DNA of 42,280 nt from an uncultured Aureispira sp. (GTDB lineage Bacteria > Bacteroidota > Bacteroidia > Chitinophagales > Saprospiraceae): positions 1-42,280 of the forward strand of contig CAJQOX010000039.1 in NCBI GenBank assembly GCA_905480075.1, in the 5' to 3' direction. The position numbers were made by a program, and so were the translations under genes. The notes under the pieces are model-generated. The model made no database searches. It was not told the DNA's origin and worked only from the letters and a program-made list of their open reading frames with translations. Position 1 is the first letter of the stretch. Every line of letters begins with the position of its first letter. This document shows, piece by piece, positions 17,041 to 27,867 of the stretch.

Positions 17041-20000
17041 ATGATCAAACTCGCCATTCAAGTTTTCGTAATAATACTGTACCTGTTATTTTGCAACACA
17101 ACAAAGGCACAAGTAAGTATTTCAGGGATTATCAACTCTTATACTCCAGTAACTAACATTTTAACTCCTGCCTGTGGACAATGTGATTTCACCTGTAAAG
17201 ATGAAATTACCATTATTGACCCAAGTTCTTTTTCGCCAGGTGACAAAGCACTGATTATTCAGATGAAAGGAGCTGATATTGATCTGACAAATACTGCTGC
17301 CGGTGGGGCAATCACTGCTATTAACAACGCCGGGAATTATGAGTTTTTTGAAATAGAATCCATATCAGCAAATATTCTGATACCCAAATACAATTTAATA
17401 AAAACCTATGATGCAGCCGGTTTGGTTCAGGTTGTCCGAATTCCTGACTATGGTGCTAATGAGGTCACTATTGTTGCACCGGTTGTTGCCTTGGACTGGG
17501 ACCCTGCCACAGGAGTTGGCGGAGTAGTTGCCATGCGTGCTGAAAAAATAATTTTTAACGATAACATTGATGTCATAGGCGCAGGATACAAAGGAGTTCA
17601 GATGACAGTGAATGGCACTCCTGACAATTGTTCTTTAGACCCTTCCAATCAATACATTTTGCCAAGCACTGATTTAAGTTCTTATACAAAGGGCAATGGT
17701 ATTGTTATAGATGACCCAAATACAAACAGAGGTCGTGCTCCCAGAGCAAACGGTGGGGGATCCGGGGTTTCCGGAGATTCCGGTGGTGGTGGCGGATCTA
17801 ATTTCGGTGCCGGTGGAGATGGTGGATGGAGATGGTGTGACGAATTTGGGCCTCAGGACGGCCTATCTCCTGAAATAGCTGCAGGAGGAGTGGGGGGTGT
17901 TGCTTTATCTTCCTATCTGGCATTGGACAAGGTGTTTTTTGGAGGTGCAGGTGGCCCGGGATGGGTATCGACAAGCAACCCTTCTTCTGCTGCTGATGGT
18001 GGAGGAATTGTCATCATTTTTGCTGACACAATTGTAGGAAATGGCAATTCAATTTTAGCGGATGGCACTTCCCCTGTTGCTGTAAATCCAGTAGGGGCAC
18101 CTGATGGCGGTGGCGGCGGCGGTGGCGGCGGTAGTATTGTTCTAAAAACCAATACATTTGTCGGAACAATCAATGTTAGCATGAACGGAGGAAAGGGACA
18201 GGATTTAAACACCTCTAATTATCATGGCCCTGGCGCGGGTGGTGGCGGCGGTGTTTTGCTGTATTCTCTTGGCGTTTTACCTGCCAATGTAAATCTTTTA
18301 TTGAATGGAGGCGCTAAAGGAATACATTCTGATTCGTATCCCAATGGTGCTGAAGATGGTGCTCCCGGCGGATCTATCTCTCTTTATGTACCTATACAAA
18401 ACCCAAACTATGAAACAAATCTTGATAATGATGTCACTTTGAGTTCCTGTGATATTGATGATGATAATGATGGTATTCCCGACATTGTGGAGGCTTATAA
18501 TCTGGACCATGATAACGATGGAATTCCGGATTATCAGGATGCTCAATTCTGCCTGGCTACTTTTGAGGGGATTAACGGATGGAATTGTGCTACGGATGGA
18601 CTGCCCGACCCGAGTGGAGACATGGATGCAGATGGAAGAGTGAATTATAAAGATTCAGACTTTCCTTATTGCGGGGTTTTAGCTCCCGGAAGTGCTGTCT
18701 GTTCAAATTTTGACAACGATGGCGATGGCCATCCTAATCACGCAGATCTTGATGCAGATGATGATGGGATTCCGGACATTATTGAAGCCGGCGCTACTGA
18801 CATTGATGCTGATGGACAGGTTGACGATATCAATGACACTGACAATGATGGATTAGTTGACATTTATGACAACGATGATACGGATGGACCCAATGGAACT
18901 TCACCCTGTCCAAATCAACCTGGTTGTCTTGCTTCCACTTCAACTTCTTTGGCGCCTGTTCCAGATAATGATAATGATTTTCTATATGATTTCCTTGACA
19001 GAGATTCAGACAATGATGGCATTCCTGATGTTGTGGAAGCCGGAGGTGTGGATGTTAATGGAGACGGTCGTGCAGATGGCTATCTTGACAGTGATAAAGA
19101 TGGCTATAATGATATTTATGATGGCAGGGTATGCGAAACGACAAAAGGCCCCGACATACATGCTGCGGCACAGGTGAATAATGGTGTTAACAATCCAAAC
19201 AATGCCCTCGGTCCTCCGGGAATAACTTTTGCCTCTGTACAAAAAAATGATGACATTGAATTGGACCTTGGACAAGTTGTACCTGCCGGTACTATTTTAG
19301 AAATCACCATTGCCCGGCTTGGCACTAACACAAACAATACAGTTCAGAATATTTCTGAAGCTATTTCTACAGGTGGCCCCTATTCCAACCTGAAAGTATA
19401 TACATCCTCTTTTAATACAGTAACAGGCCCTGAAATATTCAGTTACCAACTTGCTGCAGATGCACAGTTTATTCTTGTTGAGCGGCAAACGAGAGGAGCA
19501 GCATTATATGGCCTGACCTATAGTTTTGATATTATCACCTGCAACAACGGGACCCCTATATATGTTACAGGCCCTGATGCCAATCTCGATGGCTTGCCTG
19601 ACTCCTACCCTGCAAATGATCATGATGCGGACGGAATTCTGGATCATCATGACCTTGATGTTGATAACGATGGCATTCCTGATGTTGTAGAAGCAGGAGG
19701 AACCGATGTCAACGGGGATGGCCGTGCGGATAATTTTGCTGATGCCGACAAAGATGGGTTTAATGACCTCGTTGATGGTGACCCTGCCAACCTTTTGACT
19801 ACCGATGATGATAGTCCCGGTACAAATTCTGCTAATGCTTTGCAATTAACCGGTCCGGACACTAATAATGACGGCGCTCCTGATACTTATGTGAACGGCG
19901 ATGCCGATAATGATGGCATACTCAATCACCTGGATCTGGATTCAGATAATGATGGCATACCCGATGTAATTGAATCCGGCGGCACCAATGTAAATGGAAA

Positions 20001-23000
20001 TGGCCTGGCAGACAATTATGCTGACCTGGATAATGATGGCTTTAATGATATTGTGGACGGAGACCCTGCTAATGCTTTGGCAGCAGGCTCAGATGGACCG
20101 GGATCAAACTCTGCAGATGCACAGCAAATTACCGGAGCAGATTCCAATGCAGACGGGGCCCCCGACAGTTACCCGATCGGGGATACAGATGGAGATATGA
20201 AACTCGACCAACTGGATCTTGATGCAGACAATGATGGCATTCCGGATATTGTAGAAGTGGGGGGAGCCGATATTGACAATAACGGAATGGCTGATAGTTT
20301 GGCAGAAACAGATAATGATGGATTTTCAAGTCTCTACGATACGGACCTTGATAATAATGGTACCGTCGATGCAGGGCCTCAATCTATGATTGTCACTACT
20401 TCGGACGGCAATGGAGATGGTGCGCCTGACAATGGTATTAACGGTGCTGATTTTGATGGTGATGGTATCACTTCGCATCTTGACCTTGATGCTGATAATG
20501 ATGGAATACTTGATGTGGTTGAAGCCAGATTTCTTGCTTCTGATACCGACAGGGATGGTATGTTGGATGATGCGCTTACGAATGACCCGGATAATAACGG
20601 CTGGTCAAATACTGCCGATGGGAGCAATGGCGGAATCAGTCCTGTTCAGACTTCCGATACAGATCTGAATGGTTTTCCGGAAATCTATCCCACCGGTGAT
20701 TTTGAAAGTGACAACCACCCTGATTTTATTGATATAGACGCCGACAATGATGGTATTGCAGACAATACAGAAGGACAGGCAACGGAGAACTATATTGCAC
20801 CATCATCCATTGATACCGACCGTGATGGTATTGATGACAATTATGACAATAATGATGCGCTGTTTGGTGGTGCCGGGTCTGGTATTTTGCCCTTTAACAA
20901 AGACAAAATTGACAATGCAGACTTCCTTGATAATGACACAGACAACGATGGAATTCCCGACCTTACGGAAGGACACGATACGGATGGAGATGGTATTCCG
21001 GATGCCGGTTCTGTGGCAAACACCGGCTTTCCGGGTGTAGTTGATATTGATAATGATGGTTTGTTGGATGGTTATGACAATAACACAGGAAGTCCCGACC
21101 CAAGCAATAATGGATTACAGGGAGCCTCTTATCCGGATGTATTTAACAAAAGAACCCCTGAAAGAGATTGGCGCGAAGCAAACAAAACCTATGCCACTGA
21201 TGATGTAAACACAACGCCTTCGAATGTAACGGTAAATGGCAATGTGCTGACCAATGACCATGACTATGAACTTAATAATCAGGTGGTCACAGGCAACATT
21301 ACAATTGATACAGATGGAGATGGTATCCCCGAGACCAATGTGGCTTTGGGGGGTGCAAATGTAGTCGGTGGGGTCAATGAAAACGGATCTCCAAATCCAA
21401 ATGCCGGCATTCTCACTCAAAATTCCGATGGAGGATATATTTTTATTCCTGACCCATCGTTTATTGGAGAAGTTACCTATTCTTATCAGATTTGTGATGA
21501 TGGTCAGCCGCAGGCTTGTGATGATGCCATTGTAACTATTGATGTTGAACCTATGCCATCATCAGATAACGGTGAATTGGCGCCTGCACCGGATGTAAAT
21601 GTCACCTATGATGGCATTGCTGTTAATGGACAGGTATTGGCAAATGATAATGACCCGGATGGTGACAACCTCGTTGTCTCCGGAACAATTTCTATAGATA
21701 CAGATGGCGATGGAACAGTCGACGCTTCTGCTGTATTGGGAGTAGCAAATATTATTGCAGGTGTTGATGCTACCGGTACGCCCTTCCTCAATGCAGGAAC
21801 AATTACTCAAAACACCAATGGAAATTACACTTTTGATCCTGTTGCAGGATTTATTGGAGTAGTCAACTATATATATACAGCCTGTGATGACGGCGTGCCG
21901 GTGACATGTAAAAACACCACGGTAACGATTGATGTTTTACCCTCTGTTTATAATAGCACAAATGCTATTGATGATGAAGAATTCATTGACCAGGGAATTG
22001 TTTTGAACGAAAATGTACTGACCAATGATAATGACATTGAAGGAGATAATCAGATTGGTGGAGTAACACTAGTTACGGGACCCACACAGGGTGTTCTTTT
22101 ATTAAATTCAGATGGTACGTATACTTATACACCTTCCGACCCTAATTTCAGTGGTAATGATCATTTTGTTTACAGTGTATGTGATAATAATCTGCTGACT
22201 CAATGCGATACTGCTACAGTTTATATTACATTGTTACCTGTGAAACGAGACTTTGGTGACGCCCCTGCAGGCTGTGGCATTGCAGTTCACAGAGCTATCC
22301 GGGATTTAAATCTTGACAACGTACTCGATGGTGCAACAGATATTTGGTTGGGCAGCAATACAGATTTTGAAACGGTCAGTCAACCGGTAAACGGAGACAA
22401 CTTTGATGATGCCATAACTTTAGGTAATTCTCCCGGCGAATTCCCAAGAACTGTTACTGCTTCTACTTTATATAATGTAGACCTGACTGTCAACTCGGCC
22501 GCTCCTGATCTCGTTTTTTACGGAATGTGGATAGATTGGAACAATGACAACATTTATGAAGATTTTTATTCCGGGTCGGTCATTACTGCAAGCCCTACTC
22601 TGACAACTGTCGGCATAACTTCTCCTCCTGCTGTCTTTACAAATCTAGTAAATATCCGGATCAGAGTCGATGACCAGGCCTTAAATCCAGGTGATTTTAC
22701 GGGAGTAAAAACAAACGGAGAAGTAGAAGATTACCAATACCTGATGAATGACTTCCTTCCTGTTGAGATGCTATATTTTAACGCAAGTCTTAAAAACAGA
22801 AATATTGCCGTCCTTGATTGGTCAACCGCTACCGAGCTCAATAATGACCGCTTTGAAATAGAACATGCCTTGCCGGCTACCGCTATTCCTGAGTTTAATA
22901 ACATTGGCTTTGTAAATGGTTTCGGCACCACTCTCAACACACAATACTATGAATATGAGGTACCTAACCTGATTTCCGGGATTCATTATTTCAGACTTAG

Positions 23001-23319
23001 ACAAGTGGATATTGATGGCAGCTTTGAATACTCTGAAGTCAAAGCACTGCAAGTTGTCGGAAATGGTTCAGAAGACCTGTTTCCTACTTTACTTAATGAG
23101 GACAATCATAGTATTTTTGTAAAAGTTGCTGAAAAAGACAATTATTCAATTGAAATCATTACGCCACTCGGACAAATTGTTCAGATTCACAAAGGAGTAA
23201 TGGATAATACACAGTATTTTGAAATTAAACTTGACCCCGGGAAATATGCCTCGGGTGTCTACTTTGTGAGAGTAAGTTCAGATTCACGGTATTTTACCAA
23301 AAAAATCCGAATAGAGTAA
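17041..23319 (+). CDS. giant T9SS-secreted calcium-repeat surface protein, 2092 aa
   Basis: A secreted or cell-surface protein. It begins with a signal peptide (1-23, ending NTTKAQ). Residues about 24-230 form an unrecognised beta domain. Glycine-rich loops occupy about 235-445, including a run of nine glycines. Many thrombospondin type 3-like units (DxDxDGxxD) run from about 470 to 1345 and should bind many calcium ions; they are interrupted by a separate beta domain at about 700-840. Three cadherin-like/tandem modules (about 1384-1730) carry NVLTNDHD, QVLANDND and NVLTNDND. A bacterial GEVEDY motif sits near 1892, and a type IX secretion sorting domain fills the last 80 residues (GVYFVRVSSDSRYFTKKIRIE region). 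Probable roles are adhesion or extracellular matrix; no catalytic motif is seen. The gene is monocistronic, with a terminator after it. Confidence 0.9.
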   Translation: MIKLAIQVFVIILYLLFCNTTKAQVSISGIINSYTPVTNILTPACGQCDFTCKDEITIIDPSSFSPGDKALIIQMKGADIDLTNTAAGGAITAINNAGNYEFFEIESISANILIPKYNLIKTYDAAGLVQVVRIPDYGANEVTIVAPVVALDWDPATGVGGVVAMRAEKIIFNDNIDVIGAGYKGVQMTVNGTPDNCSLDPSNQYILPSTDLSSYTKGNGIVIDDPNTNRGRAPRANGGGSGVSGDSGGGGGSNFGAGGDGGWRWCDEFGPQDGLSPEIAAGGVGGVALSSYLALDKVFFGGAGGPGWVSTSNPSSAADGGGIVIIFADTIVGNGNSILADGTSPVAVNPVGAPDGGGGGGGGGSIVLKTNTFVGTINVSMNGGKGQDLNTSNYHGPGAGGGGGVLLYSLGVLPANVNLLLNGGAKGIHSDSYPNGAEDGAPGGSISLYVPIQNPNYETNLDNDVTLSSCDIDDDNDGIPDIVEAYNLDHDNDGIPDYQDAQFCLATFEGINGWNCATDGLPDPSGDMDADGRVNYKDSDFPYCGVLAPGSAVCSNFDNDGDGHPNHADLDADDDGIPDIIEAGATDIDADGQVDDINDTDNDGLVDIYDNDDTDGPNGTSPCPNQPGCLASTSTSLAPVPDNDNDFLYDFLDRDSDNDGIPDVVEAGGVDVNGDGRADGYLDSDKDGYNDIYDGRVCETTKGPDIHAAAQVNNGVNNPNNALGPPGITFASVQKNDDIELDLGQVVPAGTILEITIARLGTNTNNTVQNISEAISTGGPYSNLKVYTSSFNTVTGPEIFSYQLAADAQFILVERQTRGAALYGLTYSFDIITCNNGTPIYVTGPDANLDGLPDSYPANDHDADGILDHHDLDVDNDGIPDVVEAGGTDVNGDGRADNFADADKDGFNDLVDGDPANLLTTDDDSPGTNSANALQLTGPDTNNDGAPDTYVNGDADNDGILNHLDLDSDNDGIPDVIESGGTNVNGNGLADNYADLDNDGFNDIVDGDPANALAAGSDGPGSNSADAQQITGADSNADGAPDSYPIGDTDGDMKLDQLDLDADNDGIPDIVEVGGADIDNNGMADSLAETDNDGFSSLYDTDLDNNGTVDAGPQSMIVTTSDGNGDGAPDNGINGADFDGDGITSHLDLDADNDGILDVVEARFLASDTDRDGMLDDALTNDPDNNGWSNTADGSNGGISPVQTSDTDLNGFPEIYPTGDFESDNHPDFIDIDADNDGIADNTEGQATENYIAPSSIDTDRDGIDDNYDNNDALFGGAGSGILPFNKDKIDNADFLDNDTDNDGIPDLTEGHDTDGDGIPDAGSVANTGFPGVVDIDNDGLLDGYDNNTGSPDPSNNGLQGASYPDVFNKRTPERDWREANKTYATDDVNTTPSNVTVNGNVLTNDHDYELNNQVVTGNITIDTDGDGIPETNVALGGANVVGGVNENGSPNPNAGILTQNSDGGYIFIPDPSFIGEVTYSYQICDDGQPQACDDAIVTIDVEPMPSSDNGELAPAPDVNVTYDGIAVNGQVLANDNDPDGDNLVVSGTISIDTDGDGTVDASAVLGVANIIAGVDATGTPFLNAGTITQNTNGNYTFDPVAGFIGVVNYIYTACDDGVPVTCKNTTVTIDVLPSVYNSTNAIDDEEFIDQGIVLNENVLTNDNDIEGDNQIGGVTLVTGPTQGVLLLNSDGTYTYTPSDPNFSGNDHFVYSVCDNNLLTQCDTATVYITLLPVKRDFGDAPAGCGIAVHRAIRDLNLDNVLDGATDIWLGSNTDFETVSQPVNGDNFDDAITLGNSPGEFPRTVTASTLYNVDLTVNSAAPDLVFYGMWIDWNNDNIYEDFYSGSVITASPTLTTVGITSPPAVFTNLVNIRIRVDDQALNPGDFTGVKTNGEVEDYQYLMNDFLPVEMLYFNASLKNRNIAVLDWSTATELNNDRFEIEHALPATAIPEFNNIGFVNGFGTTLNTQYYEYEVPNLISGIHYFRLRQVDIDGSFEYSEVKALQVVGNGSEDLFPTLLNEDNHSIFVKVAEKDNYSIEIITPLGQIVQIHKGVMDNTQYFEIKLDPGKYASGVYFVRVSSDSRYFTKKIRIE
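19651..20481 (+). repeat. three tandem 282/267-bp repeats inside the giant gene
   Basis: Units start at 19651, 19933 and 20215, exactly 282 bp (94 codons) apart; the third is 267 bp before the next related unit at 20482. Each encodes DLDxDNDGIPD, then an EAGG-like turn, VNGxG, DGFNDxVDGDPAN, a Ser/Asn spacer and NxDGAPD. Related but irregular units lie before and after. The exact period shows array growth by unequal recombination, with later point divergence. Confidence 0.85.
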
Positions 23320-23344
23320 ATTATTAAATATTATCCTTTTTATC

Positions 23345-23379
23345 AAACTCTGATTAATTAATTTTAATCAGAGTTTTTT
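23345..23379 (+). terminator. intrinsic terminator after the giant surface protein gene
   Basis: A perfect 12-bp inverted repeat (AAACTCTGATTA / TAATCAGAGTTT) with an 8-base loop runs into a T tract, 25 bases after the stop codon. Confidence 0.92.
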
Positions 23380-23453
23380 AATAAAATTAAGACTCCTTTC
23401 CTTCTGTCTTTTTTCTATCTTTAGATTTATTTTTTATCTTAATAATTTACAAT

Positions 23454-23909
23454 ATGTACAGTACAGAACTGGAAGTAATCTGGTCTAACCTAGACGCAAA
23501 CCGTCATATGCGTAATACTGCCTATTCAGAATTTGCCACCCACGGGCGTATTGACTATTTCAATGAACATGGATATTCTCTTGATGATCTGGGAAATGAA
23601 GGTATTGGACCCGTTCTGTTAAAGGAGGAAGTTACGTACTTCAGAGAGGTAAAGATGCAGGAGAAATTGAGAATTACTGTATCCTTAAGCAGGTCTACAG
23701 CAAATTATGACCGTTACACTATTTCACAGGACATCATTAAAAAAAATGGAAAAAAAGCGGCCAGGGTTATAATTCACGGGGCATGGATGAATCTGGAAAG
23801 CAGAAAACTCGTTTCTCCCCCACTAAAACTAGTGGAAAAAGTAATACTTAATATACCACGAACAGAAAATTATGAAGAGGTAGGATTCCGGGAATATATT
23901 TTTGTTTGA
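23454..23909 (+). CDS. hotdog-fold acyl-CoA thioesterase (4HBT family), 151 aa
   Basis: A small cytoplasmic thioesterase of the 4-hydroxybenzoyl-CoA type. The N-terminal strand VIWSNLDANRHMRNTAY contains the catalytic DxNxHMxN-like signature (Asp about 15, His about 18). The central helix is AYSEFATHGRIDYF, and the beta strands REVKMQEKLRITVSL and NYDRYTISQDI close the hotdog. Such enzymes hydrolyse acyl-CoA or acyl-ACP; the physiological substrate cannot be told from sequence. It has its own transcript, between the giant gene's terminator and a bidirectional terminator shared with sdhB. The length is typical. Confidence 0.88.
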   Translation: MYSTELEVIWSNLDANRHMRNTAYSEFATHGRIDYFNEHGYSLDDLGNEGIGPVLLKEEVTYFREVKMQEKLRITVSLSRSTANYDRYTISQDIIKKNGKKAARVIIHGAWMNLESRKLVSPPLKLVEKVILNIPRTENYEEVGFREYIFV

Positions 23910-23955
23910 TATTGTTTAACACAGACTCAGTATTTCGTACGGGTTTCCATAAAAA

Positions 23956-23996
23956 AAACCGAAGGCCCATCATCATGAACCTCCGGTTTTAATTTT
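23956..23996. terminator. bidirectional terminator between thioesterase and sdhB
   Basis: AAACCGAAGG / CCTCCGGTTT forms a 10-bp stem with one A-C mismatch and a 14-base loop. Eight A residues precede it and a T-rich tract follows, so it can end transcripts from both sides of this convergent pair. Confidence 0.85.
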
Positions 23997-24011
23997 TTGA
24001 AACCATTGAAT

Positions 24012-24788
24012 TTAATCCACGTTGGTAAACGAAGAAGATATAAATTCTCTGTTCATACGAGCAATATTGTCTATAGAAATTTCTTTAGGACAATCCGCCT
24101 CACAAGCACCTATATTTGAACAAAGACCAAAGCCTTCATTATCCATCTGAGTAACCATTCTTTTTACCCGGACAGCCGCTTCAGTTTTACCCTGTGGCAA
24201 TAAGGCGAGATGTGAAACTTTGGCAGAAGTAAACAACATTGCTGCTGCATTCGGGCAAGCAGCGACACAAGCACCACAACCTATACAGGCAGCGGCATCC
24301 ATTGCTTCTTCTGAAGTAATTTGAGCTACAGGAATAGCATTCCCGTCAGGAGTTCCTCCGGTATTGACAGAAACATAACCTCCCGCCTGAATAATCTTAT
24401 CGAAAGAACTTCGGTCAACTACCAAATCCTTAATTATCGGAAAAGCTTTCGCCTTAAAAGGTTCTATATAAATTTTATCTCCATTATTAAAATGCCTCAT
24501 ATGCAATTGACAAGTAGTAGTTCCTTGCATAGGACCGTGTGGCCGGCCATTGATTACCAAACTACAAGCGCCACAAATTCCTTCACGGCAATCATGTTCA
24601 AAGGCAACAGGACCTTCCGGATATTTATCCTTATTGTTAATTATATGAGCATTTAAAACATCCAGCATTTCAAGGAAAGACATATGAGTATTAATCTCAA
24701 GATCAGGATATCCTTTTATACCTGCATTTTTATCATTAGGGCCTGCTTGTCGCCAAACGTACAGGTTAACTTTTATATTATCAGCCAT
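24012..24788 (-). CDS. sdhB: succinate dehydrogenase iron-sulfur subunit
   Basis: The electron-transfer subunit of complex II, linking FAD in SdhA to quinone at SdhC. The ATG at 24788 gives 258 residues starting [14 protein letters not shown]. An earlier in-frame start at 24830 would add 14 residues and run to within two bases of the sdhA stop, so I reject it. The [2Fe-2S] ligands lie in [11 protein letters not shown] (Cys67, 72, 75) and TTCQLH (Cys93). [12 protein letters not shown] (158-169) and [12 protein letters not shown] (213-224) bind the [4Fe-4S] and [3Fe-4S] clusters. The protein belongs to the SdhB/FrdB class found with a single b-type cytochrome subunit. It is the last gene of sdhCAB, 43 bases after sdhA. 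Confidence 0.97.
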   Translation of the reverse strand: MADNIKVNLYVWRQAGPNDKNAGIKGYPDLEINTHMSFLEMLDVLNAHIINNKDKYPEGPVAFEHDCREGICGACSLVINGRPHGPMQGTTTCQLHMRHFNNGDKIYIEPFKAKAFPIIKDLVVDRSSFDKIIQAGGYVSVNTGGTPDGNAIPVAQITSEEAMDAAACIGCGACVAACPNAAAMLFTSAKVSHLALLPQGKTEAAVRVKRMVTQMDNEGFGLCSNIGACEADCPKEISIDNIARMNREFISSSFTNVD

Positions 24789-24831
24789 AATCTGTTTTTT
24801 ATTGTTTATAACATAAACTATCCCTTTCAAA

Positions 24832-26850
24832 TTATTTATAGGAACGGGTTTTCAATTCAATGTCATGGAATTCCAAGGCTTCTTTGTGCAGGACAGGGTC
24901 ACCTTCCAACCCATTAAACTGCCAGGCAGAAACATAGGCAAAATCCTTGTCATTCCGTTGAGCTTCGCCTTCAGGAGTAGCATATTCATCACGGAAATGT
25001 CCTCCACAGGACTCATTTCGGTCCAATGCATCAACCATCATCAGTTCTGCCAATTCAAAAAAGTCAGCTACACGGAGGGCTTTTTCCAGTTCAGGATTAA
25101 ATTCCAGCCCACTACCTTCATTGTGCGGGACATAAACATTTTTCCAGAAATCTTCTCTCAGAGCCCTGACCTTTTCTCTACCAATTTTCAGTCCTTCCGC
25201 ATTTCTTGCCATTCCACAATATTCCCACATTATATCTACCCCCAGTTCTCTGTGGTAGGATTCTACGGAACGGTTTCCATTGACAGCCAATAATTTTTGT
25301 ATTTTATTTTTTACTTCATTTTCAGCTTCTTCAAATTCTGCAGTATCCGTTTCGATCATAGGAGTACGAATTTCTTTACTAAGGAAAGTACCGATCGTAT
25401 AAGGCAAAACAAAATAACCATCCGCTAGGCCCTGCATCAATGCTGAGGCACCCAATCTATTAGCCCCGTGGTCAGAGAAATTACACTCTCCGGTGGCAAA
25501 TAATCCTGGAATAGAAGTTTCGAGATTATAATCGACCCATAGCCCCCCCATCGTATAGTGAACAGCAGGATAGATACGCATTGGAGTCTTGTAGGGATTT
25601 TCTCCGGTAATTTTTTCGTACATTTCGAATAAGTTACCATATTTTTTCTCTACAACTTCTTCTCCGAGTTTAATAATTTCGTCAGTTGATGGGCTGCTGA
25701 TATTTTGAGAAGTAGCCTCGGATTTACCATATCGCTGTATGGCAGAAGCAAAGTCAAGATATACGGCGAGACCTGTTGTTCCGACACCATGACCATCATC
25801 ACAACGGTATTTCGCTGCCCGTGAAGCAACATCTCTTGGAACAAGATTTCCGAAGGCAGGATAGATTCTTTCAAGATAATAATCCCTGTCTTCTTCCTTA
25901 AGGTCGGTAGGTTTCATTTCTCTTTTTCTGAGCGCATCCACATCTTTTTTATGTTTAGGCACCCATACCCTTCCATCATTTCTCAAAGATTCAGACATCA
26001 ATGTCAATTTCGATTGATAATCCCCGGATACCGGAATACAGGTAGGATGAATCTGGCAATAGCATGGATTGGCAAAATAGGCTCCACGTTTATGAGCGAC
26101 CCAATTTGCAGTGGTATTGGACCCCATGGCATTAGTAGAAAGATAGAAAACATTTCCATATCCACCGGTTCCCAACACAACAGCATGTGCCCCGAATCGT
26201 TCCAACTTTCCAGTCAGCAGGTTTCTAGCAATAATACCCCTTGCCTTACCATCAACCTTCACAAGATCGAGCATCTCGTGTCGGTTATACATAGTAACAT
26301 TACCCAAGGAAACTTGTCTGGATAAAGCACTGTAAGCACCAATCAGTAATTGCTGTCCGGTTTGTCCACGTGCATAGAAGGTACGGGAAACCTGAACACC
26401 ACCAAAGGAACGGTTGGCAAGATTACCACCGTATTCTCTTGCAAAAGGCACCCCCTGAGCGACGCACTGATCAATAATATTTCTTGAGACTTCGGCAAGT
26501 CGATGCACATTTGCTTCTCTTGAACGATAATCACCACCTTTTACGGTATCATAGAATAAACGGTAAACAGAGTCTCCGTCATTCTGATAGTTTTTAGCTG
26601 CATTGATTCCTCCCTGTGCTGCAATAGAGTGAGCCCTTCTGGGACTGTCGTGAAAACAAAAGGCCTTGACCTTATAGCCAAGTTCACCTAGTGTAGCCGC
26701 AGCCGAAGCACCTGCAAGACCGGTACCTACAACTATAACTTCAATATTTCGCTTGTTGTTAGGCGCGACAAGAGGCATATTCGACCTGTATTCAGTCCAT
26801 TTTTCAGCGAGCGTATCGCTTTCAGGGACATTGGATTGAAATTTTTTCAT
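24832..26850 (-). CDS. sdhA: succinate dehydrogenase / fumarate reductase flavoprotein subunit
   Basis: The catalytic subunit that oxidises succinate to fumarate in the TCA cycle. Near the N-terminus lies the FAD dinucleotide fold [12 protein letters not shown] (about 41-52), and [14 protein letters not shown] gives the His74 that binds FAD covalently. The substrate and capping-domain regions include [13 protein letters not shown], and the late [15 protein letters not shown] is the second FAD motif. At 672 residues it is longer than E. coli SdhA and fits the Bacteroidota/epsilon-type class. The N-terminal 35 residues before the FAD fold are extra. It is the middle gene of the operon, 44 bases after sdhC. 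Confidence 0.97.
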   Translation of the reverse strand: MKKFQSNVPESDTLAEKWTEYRSNMPLVAPNNKRNIEVIVVGTGLAGASAAATLGELGYKVKAFCFHDSPRRAHSIAAQGGINAAKNYQNDGDSVYRLFYDTVKGGDYRSREANVHRLAEVSRNIIDQCVAQGVPFAREYGGNLANRSFGGVQVSRTFYARGQTGQQLLIGAYSALSRQVSLGNVTMYNRHEMLDLVKVDGKARGIIARNLLTGKLERFGAHAVVLGTGGYGNVFYLSTNAMGSNTTANWVAHKRGAYFANPCYCQIHPTCIPVSGDYQSKLTLMSESLRNDGRVWVPKHKKDVDALRKREMKPTDLKEEDRDYYLERIYPAFGNLVPRDVASRAAKYRCDDGHGVGTTGLAVYLDFASAIQRYGKSEATSQNISSPSTDEIIKLGEEVVEKKYGNLFEMYEKITGENPYKTPMRIYPAVHYTMGGLWVDYNLETSIPGLFATGECNFSDHGANRLGASALMQGLADGYFVLPYTIGTFLSKEIRTPMIETDTAEFEEAENEVKNKIQKLLAVNGNRSVESYHRELGVDIMWEYCGMARNAEGLKIGREKVRALREDFWKNVYVPHNEGSGLEFNPELEKALRVADFFELAELMMVDALDRNESCGGHFRDEYATPEGEAQRNDKDFAYVSAWQFNGLEGDPVLHKEALEFHDIELKTRSYK

Positions 26851-26894
26851 ATGATTGAATGTATTTTATTCTACAATAATTTTAAATCAGATTC

Positions 26895-27605
26895 CTAGTA
26901 GAGGAAAAAGAAAACGACCGGCATTGTTGCGAAACCAAGAGGAATCAGAATTGCGTATGCCATAGCTGCTCCCCGGATGAGAGGCCCGTATTTTTTATTA
27001 CTGAGACCCATAGATTGGAAAGCACTCCAAAACCCATGAACAAGATGTGCAGCAAGGGCTGCCAAAGAGAGCAGATAAAAAACCACCACCCAGGGGACTT
27101 TAAATGCAAGTAGTACAATCGCGTACAAATCTTTGATATTCTCACCATCTTCAGTAACTCCTTTCATCACCGGCATTTCAGAATTAAAATGCATCTGAGC
27201 CCAGAATTGCCACATGTGAATACCGATAAATGCAAGAATAAGCAAACCTAAATATATCATATTCCTGGAAGCAACCTTTGCTTCAGTATCAGAAACCTCT
27301 TTACCCTGATAGCTGCCCCCCTTGGCTTTCTTATTGTAAATAGTTATAAGAATACCCTGAACAGCATGCAACAGTATAAAAAAGTAATTGCCATAAGAAA
27401 TGACTTTTATTAATGGATTGTGTGTCATGTGATAAGCGTACATGTTAAACACATACCCATCAGGCATTCCTTCAGGTGAGGCAACAAACAACTGGAGATT
27501 TCCAATCATGTGCACAAGGAGGAAAAGGCATAAAAACAATCCCGTCAGAGACATAATCAGCTTTTTGCCTAATGAGGAAAGTAAAAAATCTATGATCCAC
27601 TTCAT
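26895..27605 (-). CDS. sdhC: succinate dehydrogenase cytochrome b subunit (b558 family)
   Basis: The single membrane anchor of this three-subunit complex II; it binds heme b and quinone. The 236-aa protein has about five hydrophobic helices (FLLSSLGKKLIMSLTG, YFFILLHAVQGILI, MIYLGLLILAFIGIHMW, VFYLLSLAALAAHLVHG, AYAILIPLGFATMPV). Histidines lie in the right places for axial heme ligands (HMIGN, LLHAVQG, GIHMWQFWAQMH, AAHLVHGFW). There is no separate SdhD, consistent with the Bacteroidota class. It is the first gene of the operon; a candidate promoter lies about 190 bases upstream, back to back with the RNase P RNA promoter. Confidence 0.95.
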   Translation of the reverse strand: MKWIIDFLLSSLGKKLIMSLTGLFLCLFLLVHMIGNLQLFVASPEGMPDGYVFNMYAYHMTHNPLIKVISYGNYFFILLHAVQGILITIYNKKAKGGSYQGKEVSDTEAKVASRNMIYLGLLILAFIGIHMWQFWAQMHFNSEMPVMKGVTEDGENIKDLYAIVLLAFKVPWVVVFYLLSLAALAAHLVHGFWSAFQSMGLSNKKYGPLIRGAAMAYAILIPLGFATMPVVFFFLY

Positions 27606-27796
27606 GATGATGTGATGATTTTATTTTAAAAAAGGTTCTTATTGAATATCTTATACTAGTGTTTAAGAATAAGTAATCACAATTTATCTATTCAACACCA
27701 CTTTTGCAACTATGTTATTACTTATTTGCCAGAACTTACTATTTAGAATAAATCTAAATATTTACAACAGGGAATTTCTCCCTCACTGCCATGCTA

Positions 27797-27804
27797 CAAA
27801 ACTA
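27797..27804 (-). promoter_or_regulatory. candidate -7 element (TAGTTTTG on minus strand) for sdhCAB
   Basis: Reads TAGTTTTG on the minus strand, an exact TAnnTTTG. A TTTG lies upstream at 27818-27821 but only 13 bases away, shorter than the usual spacing. It would give a leader of about 185 bases before sdhC. Confidence 0.35.
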
Positions 27805-27867
27805 AAATTATTCTTAGCAAATACTATTATGTTAAGCACTTTATTGCTCTCTTTCATATTATTAATA

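Noticed and set aside
24012-24830. Longer sdhB start at 24830
   Set aside because: It would begin one base after the sdhA stop and add 14 non-conserved residues; [10 protein letters not shown] at 24788 is the usual start.
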